Origin: Ganoderma boninense
Taxonomy: Eukaryota > Basidiomycota > Agaricomycetes > Polyporales > Polyporaceae
NCBI GenBank assembly: GCA_002900995.3
Contig: PJEW03000014.1
Span: 277,527 to 341,526, forward strand
Direction of reading: 5' to 3'
DNA: 64,000 bases
Positions 34,811 through 45,936 of the stretch are shown piece by piece. Within the stretch, counting starts at the first letter, position 1. The number at the start of each line of letters is the position of its first letter. The translations under genes were made by a program, and so were the position numbers. The notes below the pieces were generated by a model, which was given only the letters and a program-made list of their open reading frames with translations, did not search any database and had not been told where the DNA came from.

Positions 34811-35001
34811 GTTCACCCAGCACGATGCGACGGGGGCTGTGCCGTAGACGCCCCGCCCTTCCATATCGGGTTCGACATTCAAAGTCCGGCTTATCCCGCA
34901 TCCTGGACTCTGCAGGCCGTGGACTCGGGGCCACGGGCGCTGGACGCCGAGCTCAATGCGGCATTGAAGAACTTGAATAGGGATGTAAGTAATGTATAAG
35001 T
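34811..35001. other. Spacer
   Basis: A plus-strand reading contains FDIQSPAYPASWTLQAVD and ALDAELNAALKNLNRD, which looks like a stray exon, but no gene can be built around it. Confidence 0.25.
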
Positions 35002-36585
35002 CTAATCGGAATCAGGTATAGTAATAGGCGAGGACTTCCGGTGTCCACTACCAGATGCTTTCGGAGAGGGAGGGCCCCGGATTTGGTACCCCATCATGTT
35101 CCGGGTGCGTCGTTGGCCATCTCGGTCCCCCTTCCGAGCCCAAGTCGTGTCCCTTTTCCTCCCCGTCTTCTCTGCCTGACGAATATCTTTAACAAATAAG
35201 CTTATGTCCTTCCCGAGGTTCCGTTCGATAACACTATTGATCCAGATCTTGTTCTCGAATGGAAGCTGTCCATCTATGATGTCGGCGGCCTCTCGCAATT
35301 CTTGTGCACGGCGCTTCAGCTGTTTGATTTTGTCTCCAAGCTTCCGGCTGTATAAGACTCATGTATTTATATATGAAAATAATATACTCACCTCATTCTG
35401 CTCCACCTCGCTCTCCTCCTCGGCATACGGGAGTGGGGATGATGACCGGGGGCCATGATCGAGAAATCCGGGGGTGGCTGTACGTTGGCGCTTCTGCACA
35501 AGGCCACCTTCCAGTGCCTCCCAGTCCGCTCGCCTCTTGAGCTGTGCGCGGTCGCCAATCCAAACATGGTCGTCTCCATCTGTAACAGTTCCATCATCAG
35601 CATCTAGATACTCTAGCGTGCCCGTCTCAGATTGCTCGGACTGGCCCTGCTCGGGAGGATGGAGCTCGTGGTGGCGATAGAGTGGAACCGTCCGCCGCCG
35701 ATACACTTCTCGGAAGAAACGAGGAGAGGGTTCTGCCACCGCTTGGACTGGATGCTTGCACAAGTGCTGTGGGTGGTACTTCTGTTGGCCACAATTGCAC
35801 GTCCATGTAGTAATGTGGGTGAGGTAAGTGTGGCCGCTGAGTTTTGCAGCCGCTAACTTTATCCACGCCATTTTAAAACAGCGCTGATAAGTGGTAAGTG
35901 GCTTTGAATGCCCAAGCCGATATGTGTCCTCGAGAATCTCGGCACGGGCGATGTATGCTGGAGTAACGCGGTGGATGAGGATAAACATAAGTTGATCAAG
36001 GCGAGGGCGGAGAAGATGGTGGAGATGATCACCCTTCAACTGTTGCCAGTGTTTTTCGACCGTCATTGTGGTGCGAAGACGAGAGATCTGATCACCAGAT
36101 GACAATCACGCCCAGAGATTCCACCGCCACGGACCATACCAAGAGGACCAGAGATAACCCCAGACTTCGGTGAGCCCCCAAATGCGGCAAAACATGTACA
36201 TCTCGTATACAGCATTGTGGCGGATGGATTCTGAAGTGTGGGGTTGGCCGGTAGAGTCCAGCTCCGGAAAGAGGGGGTGGAGACAGAAGTGCTTCGTGAT
36301 GAGACGCAGGAGCTGTTTCTGGTGCGCCGCTGGGCAGAAGACGTACTCCAGATCGCTGGACCGAACTTCGTCTTCTTCGAACATCCAGTCAGGTCCGTCC
36401 TTGGCTTCTTGATCCGGCTGGTTAAGCTCCTTCTCCATGCGATCATCAAGTTCCTCACCCTGCTGCACAAGAGACTCCGCCTCAGCATCACTGACCTCCC
36501 TGTCTACCAGGAGGGTGGGACTGGCAGGATTGGGAATTTCAGGATGAAGCGAGACAAGCTCACCATTGAAACGTAGGCGAATGGT
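35002..36585 (-). pseudogene. SWIM/MULE-type transposase-like gene, 3' part
   Basis: Minus strand from the scaffold gap: FNGELVSLHPEIP, EVSDAEAE ... VYEMYMFCRIWGLTEVWGY, SSWYGPWRWNLWA, TGA (36106), then SGDQISRLRTTMTVEKHW, HVTPAY-like IHRVTPAYIARAEIL, and a SWIM-type zinc site CNCGQQKYHPQHLCKH. A 44-nt intron (35391-35348) leads to a last exon with LREAADIIDGQL and NLGKDISLFVKDIRQ, ending at 35002. The family occurs in agaricomycetes with MULE-like transposase domains upstream; here the N-terminal part is beyond the gap. The TGA stands where CGA (Arg) is expected, so the copy is inactive unless read through. Confidence 0.6.
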
Positions 36586-36685
36586 NNNNNNNNNNNNNNN
36601 NNNNNNNNNNNNNNNNNNNNNNNNNNNNNNNNNNNNNNNNNNNNNNNNNNNNNNNNNNNNNNNNNNNNNNNNNNNNNNNNNNNNN
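36586..36685. other. Scaffold gap (100 N)
   Basis: Exactly 100 Ns, the usual placeholder for a gap of unknown size. The two sides belong to unrelated elements. Confidence 0.99.
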
Positions 36686-37548
36686 GAGGAAGTCGTCGAC
36701 ATGGACACTGGTGATGATGGTTCCGTCGGCGGTGGTGCGGTAATATATACAGTATTCGCACTCCACGCGACGGAAGCCGAGAGAAGTGAGGTGCGCGTCC
36801 ATGGTTCGGTTCCAAGTGCGGCCGCCTTGAGGCATGCCGTACAGTCCTTTGCGCAGTCGCCAGACCCAGTCCTCCTTGCCGGTTTCCTCAAAACCGGGAG
36901 GTTGTTCCATGAAACAGATTTCGTCGTCGGGCAGGAGGCCGTAGAGGTAGGCGGTTTTGACGTCGACCTGGTGAACTTCCCAGTCGAGAGTACCGGCGAG
37001 GTCTAGAAGGACGCGGTAGGACTCGATCCGCATGGTTGGCGAAGTCGTCCTGAAGAAGTCTTGCCCGAAAACAGCTTCAAAGCCACGAACTACCCAGCGA
37101 GCTTTGAATCGGGTGGGATCGCCATGTTCATTTCGCTTCAGGCGAAAGACGGGCTTGCCAGTTAGCACCTTGCGGCCTACAGGGACAGAGGTGCGCGGGA
37201 CGAGGTCGAAAACTTCGTGAGCCCGAATCGACGCAAATTCCTCGAGGAGCGCAGCTCGCCATTGGGCAGCGAAAGGGCTGCTCATGGCCTCCTTCATGGT
37301 GACTGGATCTCCGGGATAGACGCTGTCAAGTTGCAGGGTGGAGAGAGCAGTGTCGTCGGGGGAACCTGGAGAAGCGGAGCCGGAGCCCCAGAACGCAGAG
37401 TCACCTTGGTGTGATTGTCTGGCGGCCCGCTGCTCACGGAGACGATGCGCGGCCGCAACAGACTCCGCCACCGCACGCTCAACGGCGGAGGTATGAGGGA
37501 CACCGAGTTGTTGAGCCGCGAGCTTCGTGAGAGCGGGCGTCCTGGATG
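36686..37548 (-). CDS. pol: copia-2 reverse transcriptase (partial)
   Basis: The frame continues from LTKLAAQQLGVPHTS through FRLKRNEHGDPTRFKARWV, DVKTAYLYG, MEQPPGFEE, LRKGLYGMPQGGRTWNR to HVDDFL (catalytic DD) at the gap. It is offset from the gag-integrase frame, so a frameshift lies near 37530-37550. Confidence 0.8.
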
Positions 37549-40499
37549 ACCGACGAGGTTCCGGTGGTGCGGGAGGAAGTGGCGGCAGCGGTGGTGGAGG
37601 TGGAGGCGACAGGCGCGGCGGAGATAAAGGCGGCGGCGGCGGTGGAGGCAGAGGCGGCGGCGGCGGCGGAGGCAGAGGTGGTGGCGGCAGTGGAGGCAGA
37701 GGCGGCGGCGGCGACAGAGGCAGCGGCGGTGGAGGTGACGGAGGCGGCAGAGGCGGCGGAGGCGGGAGGCAGAGGCGGCGGTGGCGGCGGAAGGGGGATC
37801 AGAAGAGGAGAAGAGGGAGCGGGGGGGCGTTGTACGAGGCATGAAAGGGGTGGGGAAGGGTCGTCGTCAAAGAGGGCTGGAGAAGTTGAAGAAGAGGAAG
37901 AGGTGCCTGCGGAGGAAGGTTTAATATGTAAGAGAGGATCTTCATGTGATTCAATAAAACGAACATGATAAGAAGCTATAATACGGTGAGTTGGACGATG
38001 GTAGCAGCGGTAGGTTTTGGAAGATAGACCATAACCGATGAGGACACACTCAATGGAGCGGGGACAAAGTTTGGGGTTGTGGGTAGTTATCAGGACGAAA
38101 GCGCGGCAGCCGATCTCGCGAAGGTGTGAGTTATCGGGAGGTCTGCCATGAAAAAGCTCGTAAGGGGTTAGATTGTCTCGAATGGTGGAAGAGGGGGTGC
38201 GATTGTATAGGTAACATGCCGTAACGTACAACTCATCCCAACGGTTTTCCGGGATGCCGGCGGCGATGCGCATCGTGCGGGATTTTTCCCGGAACGTACG
38301 ATGCACGCGCTCGGCGCGACCGTTGTGTGCGGATGTGTAGGGCGCCGTTTCGCGGAGTTCGACAGAAAGCTCCGCGAGAATGTCGCGGATCTCTTTGGAG
38401 TCCAGCTCGCCGTTATCGATTTGAATAGCCCGGACTTTGTGTCCAGCAGCGCCCATAGCGAGTAACCAGCGTCGGAATACCGTGGCCATGGCCTTCTTCG
38501 ATGAACAGGGAAATGTCCATGCGTAGGAGGAATAATCGTCGATTAGGTCCAGGGCGTACATGTAACCGGACGCAGATGTAGTGCACTCCTGACCAATTCC
38601 ATCTAAGTACACCAGCTCCCCCACCGTGGTTGCACGACGACCAGTCCGCTCATTGGGAACGGGGGTTCGGGTCTGTTTGCCAAGGATGCATGAATCACAT
38701 TTGAAGGGTGGCTGGGAGAGGTCGATAGGCGTACCTTCACGAGACAAGCCCTTGGCGATGTTGTACGCAGTGGAGTAGCTGGGGTGGCCGTAACGAAGGT
38801 GAATGGTTTCGATGTTGGGACGGCGAGTGACGACAAAGGCGTTGGACGCGGACGATGGGGGGGGCGCGGCGTTGAGCGTGAACATGGTATTCGTGTTGCG
38901 AGAGGCATGGAAGACGAGGTTGCCAGACGGGGAGCGGAGAGATACACCAGATCGAGAGAAGGTCACAGCATAGTTTGAATAGCTGTCGCAGAGAGCGCGA
39001 ATAGAAATTAGGCGGACAGCAGCGCTTGGGACGTAAAGCGCGTCGGCGAGTTCGAGGATATGGCCATTAGGCAAAGGACACTTAATGGTTCCCGTTGCAA
39101 CCGCATGGATGACGGAGCCGTTGACGCCGCAGATCGGATGAGGAGCGATCGGACGCATGCTGGAGAAGTCAGACTTGACGGGGGACAAGTGGGTAGATGC
39201 GCCAGAGTCTAGATACCAAGGACAAGCGTCGCCGAGAGCGAGAGACGAGGTACCAGGTTGTACGGCGGAGAGAGCGACGTTATTGAGTCGTTGGACCCAG
39301 TCAGGCACCGAGCCAGGATCGTTCGTGATGAACGCATCCGTAGCTAGGGAGTCACCAGAGAGAGAAGTGAACGCCGGGAGGGCGGTGTCAGGTCCGGAGA
39401 CGAGCGGATAGACGTGGTCGCTGTCGAGGAAGTAAGCACGGCCAGAGGGATCCCGTAGTACTTTCTTCGCAGCGGTAGACGGCGTTGACGAGGACTGTGA
39501 AGAAGAAGGATTTGGGGAAGGGGTCAGAGGTTTCTTCTCCGTTTTCTCCTTCTTGCGAGCATCGCGAGCTTCACGGCGAGCGAGATATTGACTTTGTTGA
39601 CCTTCGGCGCCTCCACCTGGGGACCAGCACGTTTCCGCGGTGTGATTTGGCCGCTTGCAGTTGGAGCAGAAACGCTCCTTGCCCGTGTTCGTAGTTGCAG
39701 CGAGGGCGACCGGCGTCGAAGCGGATGAAAGCGCAGCGCGTGCCTTGGCGTCGATTTGTTGTTGCTCATATTGAAGGCGCGTTATGATTCGCTCGCACGT
39801 CAGGTTGCCGGATGATTTGGACTGCTCGTTAACGAGTTGATTAACAACATGCTCGACGTTGAAGTTCAGACAATGGAGTAGGGCGACAACACCGAGGGAG
39901 TCGCTGGTTAGCGGGGCCATGGCCACGATGCGTTCGCTGAGATTGACGATCTCACGAGCTTGAGTGTCGAGAGGCTTCGACATGTCGAAGCGGGTGGCCA
40001 AGAGGTCGCGCAAGAATAGAACCTGAGCGTACGCGCCTTGTTTCTCATGCCTCTCCTTCAGAGTCGTCCACATATCCACCGCTGACGCTGCATCCTGAAT
40101 GATGCGCAGATCTTCTCCCTCTGCGAAAGTTTCGCAGTAAGCTCGAATGAGAGTGTCGTTGGAGACCCAGTTTGCGTGATCGATGGGGTGAGTCGCTTCG
40201 TCCGGGCAGGCGATCTTGCCTGTTAGGTAAGATGCGAGAGCGCCGCCAGATACGTTGAGAATACGTTTGATGCGTCGCGACCACTCAGGCCAGTTGTTTG
40301 CGCTGATGCTGAGTTTGTCCGCAGAGGTGTTTGCCGAAGCTATCCAAGAAGGGATGGAACACGCAGAGATGCGTGGTTGAGTTGCGATCGGAGGATTGCT
40401 GTTGGAGGGAGTTGCCATGCTCGAACCGGAAGATCCGCCAGTTTCAGACATGATGGACGAGAAACGGGAGGTTTGAGCGGTGATCCAGAGGGAAAACAC
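37479..40499 (-). CDS. gag-pol: copia-2 gag-protease-integrase polyprotein
   Basis: 1,006-codon frame; the translated start is probably the internal Met at 40451 (MSETGGSSG). Order: UBN2-like capsid (about residues 60-280, VDMWTTLKERHEKQG), zinc knuckle CSNCKRPNHTAETC, protease WYLDSGASTHLSP, pre-integrase HLRYGHPSYS with CDSCILGKQ, integrase core LDGIGQ, IQIDNGELD, SAHNGRAERVHRTFRE (Asp-Asp-Glu). A Pro run and an Ala/Ser/Thr-rich low-complexity linker (about residues 870-970) separate integrase from RT. The gag-integrase half looks recent and undamaged. Confidence 0.9.
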   Translation of the reverse strand: MFSLWITAQTSRFSSIMSETGGSSGSSMATPSNSNPPIATQPRISACSIPSWIASANTSADKLSISANNWPEWSRRIKRILNVSGGALASYLTGKIACPDEATHPIDHANWVSNDTLIRAYCETFAEGEDLRIIQDAASAVDMWTTLKERHEKQGAYAQVLFLRDLLATRFDMSKPLDTQAREIVNLSERIVAMAPLTSDSLGVVALLHCLNFNVEHVVNQLVNEQSKSSGNLTCERIITRLQYEQQQIDAKARAALSSASTPVALAATTNTGKERFCSNCKRPNHTAETCWSPGGGAEGQQSQYLARREARDARKKEKTEKKPLTPSPNPSSSQSSSTPSTAAKKVLRDPSGRAYFLDSDHVYPLVSGPDTALPAFTSLSGDSLATDAFITNDPGSVPDWVQRLNNVALSAVQPGTSSLALGDACPWYLDSGASTHLSPVKSDFSSMRPIAPHPICGVNGSVIHAVATGTIKCPLPNGHILELADALYVPSAAVRLISIRALCDSYSNYAVTFSRSGVSLRSPSGNLVFHASRNTNTMFTLNAAPPPSSASNAFVVTRRPNIETIHLRYGHPSYSTAYNIAKGLSREGTPIDLSQPPFKCDSCILGKQTRTPVPNERTGRRATTVGELVYLDGIGQECTTSASGYMYALDLIDDYSSYAWTFPCSSKKAMATVFRRWLLAMGAAGHKVRAIQIDNGELDSKEIRDILAELSVELRETAPYTSAHNGRAERVHRTFREKSRTMRIAAGIPENRWDELYVTACYLYNRTPSSTIRDNLTPYELFHGRPPDNSHLREIGCRAFVLITTHNPKLCPRSIECVLIGYGLSSKTYRCYHRPTHRIIASYHVRFIESHEDPLLHIKPSSAGTSSSSSTSPALFDDDPSPPLSCLVQRPPAPSSPLLIPLPPPPPPLPPASAASAASVTSTAAASVAAAASASTAATTSASAAAAASASTAAAAFISAAPVASTSTTAAATSSRTTGTSSVIQDARSHEARGSTTRCPSYLRR

Positions 40500-40660
40500 C
40501 GAAGAGTCGCCTGAGGGCTGAAGACCTGACTATATGCGCTCGAAAAAGCGGGACAGACGCAGGGAGCGTGATGTGGAAGCCAATAGAGATGGCGCGAGTG
40601 GGAGGGAAAGATATCCGAGGACAAACTGGCAGGTTGCTCTGATGAACCCGGATCAGAGCA

Positions 40661-40674
40661 GGGCGCTCATAACC
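40661..40674 (-). other. Primer-binding site of copia-2
   Basis: Directly after the LTR end (...TAACA) the minus strand reads GGTTATGAGCGCCC, similar to the complement of the initiator-Met tRNA anticodon region used by many Ty1/copia elements as a half-tRNA primer. Confidence 0.55.
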
Positions 40675-40753
40675 TGTTAGAACCTGCAGTCTGTGAGACA
40701 ATAGACCTCACTCGTGGTGACAGAACGAGTTATGTATTACCTGCTCATCGTGC
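40675..40753 (-). repeat. copia-2 5' LTR remnant (79 bp)
   Basis: Begins TGTTAGAACC on the plus strand (complement of an LTR ending ...TAACA) and is cut off exactly where the chromovirus A LTR starts. Confidence 0.6.
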
Positions 40754-41213
40754 TGTTATGACTGGCTGTCGAGTAAGATCAGGGAGGAGGCTTACGAGAC
40801 GAGCAAGGGCGTCGACGAGCACTTATGCAGCGAGAGCAGAGCAGGGCTCGACAGTCAGGCTGGAGACAAGATGTATTGAGCAAGTAACTAACGAGCAAGG
40901 ATACAGCAAGGCTTACCTGGAGACAAGAGGTCGAAACTGAGGTCTCCAGGTAGCAAAGTACAGGCCTTATATACATGTAACGGACAATGGGAACCGGGGA
41001 CAATAGGTAACTATGGACACGGGAACCAGTGGAAGAACAATGGTAAGTAGTACAATGACGACGAAAACAATGGGTAACAGGAGTTATTGTACTGTGAGAA
41101 CAAGGGATGGGTTTGCTAAACAACGGAGGACAATAAGGACGATGCGGGAGGCAAACAGTCCAAAAAGGGAAAGAGAGACGCCGGGGTAGGCGCCGAGCGT
41201 GCCGTTCATGACA
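40754..41213 (-). repeat. Chromovirus A 3' LTR
   Basis: Differs from the 47156 LTR at a dozen or more sites that I read as transitions (for example TTATGAC/TTACGAC, GAGACG/GAGATG, GTACAGG/GTATAGG). Confidence 0.9.
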
Positions 41214-41239
41214 ATACCCCCCTCCTAAGGATCGTGTCC

Positions 41240-42128
41240 TCACGATTGAGTCTTCTTGTTGAGAGGGCCAGGAGCGTCGGGATGTGTTGAATGAAACTTT
41301 TGCAGCACTTTTGGCGCATTTGCTAGATCCAACACGTCTTCCCAGCTATCATGTTCAGGGCCCCAGCCCTTCCAGTGAACAAGATACTGCAGTTTCTTCC
41401 ACCGCCCATACTGACGCGACTCTAACACTTCCTCTACTTCGTACTCTTCCTCTCCTTCCACTTCAAGAGCTGCAGGTTCAGGGGGATGCCGACTGGGAAG
41501 TTGGCTTTCTTTGTGCGGGTGTAGGAGTGTCACATAGAACACCGGGTGGAGCCCCATGTCTTTGGGGAGCTTGAGCTTGTAAGCCAAGTTGCCCACCTTG
41601 CGCTTGACAGGGTATGGGCCAGCGTACTGGTCCACCAGCTTCCGAGAGACTCCTGGGACACGGAAGTTCCTCGTGTTGAGCCACACCTTCTGACCCTCCT
41701 TGAACTCTGGAGCAGTGGAGACATAGCGATCGTAGTACTCCTTCATCCGCTCTGCTGCCAGGGTTAAGGCTGAGGTCGCATCCTCCCTTGCCTGCCGCAA
41801 CTCCTCTCTTCGTTCATCCGCCGTAGGCACCGTGGTGGATAGCATCGGAACGTGGAACTGAGGTTCATAGCCGTACATGAGGTAAAACGGCGAGTACCCT
41901 GTGGATGAATGTACGCGCGAGTTGAAGCAGTATTCTGCTATTGGCAGCCACTTGACCCAATCGTCACGGCGCCTTGAGCAGTACATCCGCAGGTACGCCT
42001 CTATCTCCTGGTTCCATCGCTCTGACTGTCCATCTGTCTGTGGGTGGTAGGCTGTGGACAGTGCGCTTTCTATGTCGAGGCCTTTAAGGATTGCACAGAA
42101 GAGCTTGCTAGAGAATTGGGGCCCCCGA
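41240..42128 (-). CDS. pol: Chromovirus A integrase C-terminal half and chromodomain
   Basis: Continues the integrase after the solo LTR: GPQFSSKLF, TAYHPQTDGQSERWNQE (catalytic Glu), EYCFNSRVHSSTGYSP, the GPYPVKRKVGNLAYKL beta-barrel, LHPVFYVTLLHPH, and a C-terminal chromodomain YEVEEVLESRQ ... YLVHWKGWGPEHDSWE with its three aromatic positions. Such chromodomains direct integration to heterochromatin marks. Ends at 41240. Confidence 0.9.
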
Positions 42129-43048
42129 TGATGTACACGGTCCGGGGAACTGCTGCGAAAACAACAGAACCAGCTAACTGGAAAAGAAGGAGAGAGTCAT
42201 CGGGTGCTCGCTAATCGCTACGAACCAATACCACAGAGGGCCTAAGACCAGCAGACTAGTCTGTCCAAGAGTCGCGTGTGACGCGCGACGGGCGGAAGTA
42301 GAATACGAGGGGCTCTCGGCGAGCGACGTGGAAGACGATGGCGAATACGGAAGGGACTCTCGGGTCCTGCGACGATGGATGAGCGACGACGTGCGAACGA
42401 ATAGGATAATGACCCTCAGCGAGCCAGATACGATGGGCGACGAGCGATGCGATGAGCGAGCGAGGCGAGCGAAAAGTGAGAAGTCAACGGGGTGCCGAAA
42501 TCTGTATTGCCAAGACTAAGAACATCATCTATATATTGGTACAGGAAGGAAACCCTAGAAACTGACGGGAAAACAACAGGAAACGAAGGGCCGGCTACAG
42601 CAACCAATCATAGAAAGGGATAGCGAAGACGAAGGAGGAAATGGAGCGAATATGTCGACGACTTGTCACTTTGGAGCAACCGATGAAAACTCGCGGACGA
42701 TCGAAGAGTCCCGGCCGGTCTATGAAAGGTCCTACCAATGGCGAAATACGAGCGAGCGATCGAAGGTGTACTACGCGTATACCACGGTCGGTCCGACGCA
42801 GAAAGGGGGTCCTAACGAGCGACCCGTGGACCACACGGGACCGATACACGGAGGCGAAACACCGGATTGAACACCGAGCTTGGTGAGGTGTAGTATCGGA
42901 CCGCGGGCGAGCGACGGAGTGGGCGACAAGGCGAGCGACCGGGCGAACGAACGAAGACAGACGGAGTCGGCGAAGGCGAAAAGAGTAGGGCGTTATACGG
43001 AACAGGAATACGGCCTATCCGAGTGGTAAACAGGCTACAAGCCCATCA
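42129..43048. mobile_element. 920-bp solo LTR inside the chromovirus A integrase
   Basis: Starts TGATGTAC and ends CCCATCA, inverted TGATG/CATCA ends. CCGA flanks both sides (42125-42128, 43049-43052), a 4-bp target duplication. Removing it with one CCGA rejoins IISDR to GPQFSS in frame. No ORF of note. A TATATAT run at about 42531 may be its promoter. Full-length partner not in the window. Confidence 0.8.
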
Positions 43049-45778
43049 CCGATCAGAGATGATCTTTCCCAGGAGTCCATGTAGACGGAACCATTCTCTA
43101 ATGAAGTTGTCTGCCGTCCCTTCCGTGTCGATCTCCTCGGTGCATGGAATAAGGTGAATCATCTTTCCATGCCGATCAGCAATAAGCTGGAGCGCGTTGT
43201 ATCTGTCCACCTCTGGCAGTCCAGTGATGAAGTCACAGGTAACTACTTGGCCTGGGCCATCCGGGATCTCGTTGGGTTGAAGGGGACCGTGTGGCTTCGC
43301 ATGTGAAGTCTTGCCACGGCGACAAGTGTCGCAGGTCTCAATGTAATCCTTAATGAACTTTGCCATGCCCGGCCACCAGTAGTTCCGTGTGACCAACTCC
43401 ACCGTTTTTGCCTGGCCAGGGTGTCCAGTGGGCGGGAGGTCGTGGTGAATGCGCACTATTTCTGCTCGGAGCGCATCGTCTTTGGGGACATAAACTCGGC
43501 CGCGGTAGAGCAGCAGGCCCTGTTCCGTGTTCCAGTCCACCAAATCGTTCTGTAGACGTGCTGGCCCTAGCTTATTGAGCTTGCTGAGTGCCTCTGTGAC
43601 CTCCTGCTCACGCTCTCCACATTCTCGAATGCGGCGGAGCAGTGCCTTCTCTGGTACCACTGACATGTGCCCTCTCTTGGCTGCTAGTACTCGGAAGCGA
43701 TCGGGTTGCAACATGACTCGGTTCAGGTTGTCATCGGCGTCATCCTTCTGGTGATCAGGCCTGCGCGACAGCGCATCTGCCCTACCGTTGGAGGTGCCTG
43801 GCTTGTGTGCAATGACAAAGTCGAACCGCGACAGATAGAGAGCCCAACGTGCCTGCCTGCGTGTGAGGTTTTGTGCGGCCTTCCAGTACTCGAGGTTCTT
43901 GTGGTCCGACTGGATCTCGAACACACTGGGAAGACCCTCGAGGTAGTGGCGCCAGGCCTGCAGGGCACGGATGATAGCAAGCATCTCCTTGTCGTAGATC
44001 TCATAGTTGCGTTCCGCATCGCTCATTGACTCAGAGTGGAAAGCCACAGGGTGCCATTTGCCGTCCTCCCCCTCCTGAGACAGAACCGCACCGGTAGCAT
44101 ATCCGGATGCATCGACTTCAATGCGGGTTTTGCGGTCTGGGTCATACATGCTCAGGACAGGGCTTTCAGTGAAACGACGTTTGAGCTCATCGAATGCTGA
44201 CTGCTCTTCGGCATCCCATTGCCAGGGAGCATTACCCGTGAGACGGTCAAGGGGTTTGCATACTGCGCTGAAGTCCTTAATGAACCGCCTGTAGAAATTC
44301 GCGAAACCGCGGAACTTCCGTACATCTGAGGTGTTCTGAGGGATAGGCCATTCTGCGATACCCCTGACCTTCACTGGGTCCATCTCCACACAGTTCTCCG
44401 AGACGAGCACACCTAGGTACTCAACCTTCGGCTGTTCGAATTCGCACTTCTCTGGCTTGCAGAACAGGTCGTGCTCCGCCAGACGCTTCAGGACCTCACG
44501 CACCAATGTGCGGTGTTCCTCGATGTCGTTGGTGAATATGAGGATGTCGTCGAGGTAGATAGTGATTTTGCCGAGTATGATGAGGTCCTTGAAGATGTCG
44601 TTCATGAGCGCAGAGAATGTACTGGGCGAGTTAGCCAGTCCGAAGTACATCACGTTCGGTTCGAACAGTCCGCGATTGGTAACAAAGGCAGCCTTCCATT
44701 CATCACCGGTCTTAATCCGCACATTGTTGTACCCCCAATGGATGTCGAGCTTGGTAAAGTACTTGGCCCTCTTGAGTCGATCCATCAAGTCTGACACCAA
44801 CGGCAGTGGGTATCAGTTCTTAATGGTGATGTCATTCAATCGCCGGTAGTCCTGTACAGGACGTAGGCTGCCGTCCTTCTTTTTAACGAAGAAGAACGGT
44901 GATGACATCGGTGACTTCGACTCTTGAATATAACCTTTGGCCAAGTTCTCACTAAGGAACTTGTCAAGCTCGACCTGCTCGCTGGGAGACAGGGGGTACA
45001 CCTTGGAATGGAACATCCTAGCATCTGGTACGAGTTCTATAGCATGGTCATAGGGTCCGTGCTCAGGTAGACGTTCGGACGCCTCTTTTGAGAACACACG
45101 CAGATACTCGTGGTACTGGGGAGGTACAATCTCTTCGACAGGACGGACTTCCTTCTTCTGGTACTTTTGTTCAGCGAGCTGTTGAGAGTACGTGTAGCTC
45201 GCTGACACAAAGATCTTAGGGGTACCTCGAAGTCGTCGTCCATCTTCCAGTGCATTGAGAAGAGACTCCTCAGTGCCATCCCATTCCGGCAGAAAACCTG
45301 GTGGTGGAGGCCTATCTTCCTCCTCCTCCTCAACCATTACGGCCGTGCATATCCTACCCATCATTTTTGCCTTCCGCACCCGCCGAGAACCATTGCACGC
45401 CGTAAGCCGTACCTCCGTATCACGCGCTTTGGTCTCAACAGGTTTGGATGCCTTCCGATGAGCCGGACATGCCTCTGGACATCTCGATAGGCGCAGCGAG
45501 CCACGTTCCCAATCTACTTCAGGGTTGTGCTCGCGCAGCCAGTCCAGGCCAATGATCACATCCTCTTCTCCTATGTCTGTCACCACAAACACCACCTTCT
45601 CCTGGTGGTCTCCAATTGCCATATCCAACACGGCGACCTCTGTGATCGTTCCATCACGGTTTTCAGTACCGTCTATGTTGTACAGAGGAATTGGCCTTGC
45701 CAACTTCCTCGTCGTAACCTGGTTCTTCTCTACAAACCGTCTATGTAAAAACTTAGTAGTAGCTCCACTATCTACCAT
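43046..45778 (-). CDS. pol: Chromovirus A protease-RT-RNase H-integrase, one nonsense codon
   Basis: Protease VDSGATTKFLHRRFV and IIGLDWLREHNPEVDW. RT from LPEHGPYDHAIEL through FFVKKKDGSLRPVQDYRRLN, then TGA at 44813-44815 in place of an expected Arg, then YPLPLVSDLMDRL, FTKLDIHWGYNNVRI, YLDDILIFT (catalytic). RNase H: IEVDASGYATGAVLSQ and NYEIYDKEMLAI. Integrase zinc site GHPGQAKTVELV ... CDTCRRGK and core TCDFITGLP (Asp), ending at IISDR where the solo LTR enters. Apart from the TGA the frame is open, so the element is young. Confidence 0.85.
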
Positions 45779-45936
45779 TGCTACTATGTCCTTATGTCGC
45801 TGCTTGCCAATTAACTGTACCGGTATATGAAAGTGCTGACCACTGTGATTTACCTCATATACGAACGCGGAACTCAGTACAGAAAATCGACTATTACTAC
45901 AAGAGCCGGCACGCGCAGCGTCCAGTGCGGCTCTGA

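Larger units (their letters stand above)
36686..40753 (-). mobile_element. Ty1/copia retrotransposon copia-2, 3' end lost in gap
   Basis: 5' LTR remnant 40675-40753 (its other part displaced by chromovirus A), PBS 40661-40674, gag-pol to the gap. RNase H and the 3' LTR are missing. Confidence 0.8.

Noticed and set aside
36504..37471. Continuous ORFs running through the N gap
   Set aside because: Ns carry no information; the two sides are different elements.
37527..37968. Gly/Arg- or Glu/Ala-rich plus-strand ORFs
   Set aside because: Shadows of the Ala/Ser/Thr linker of the copia-2 polyprotein.
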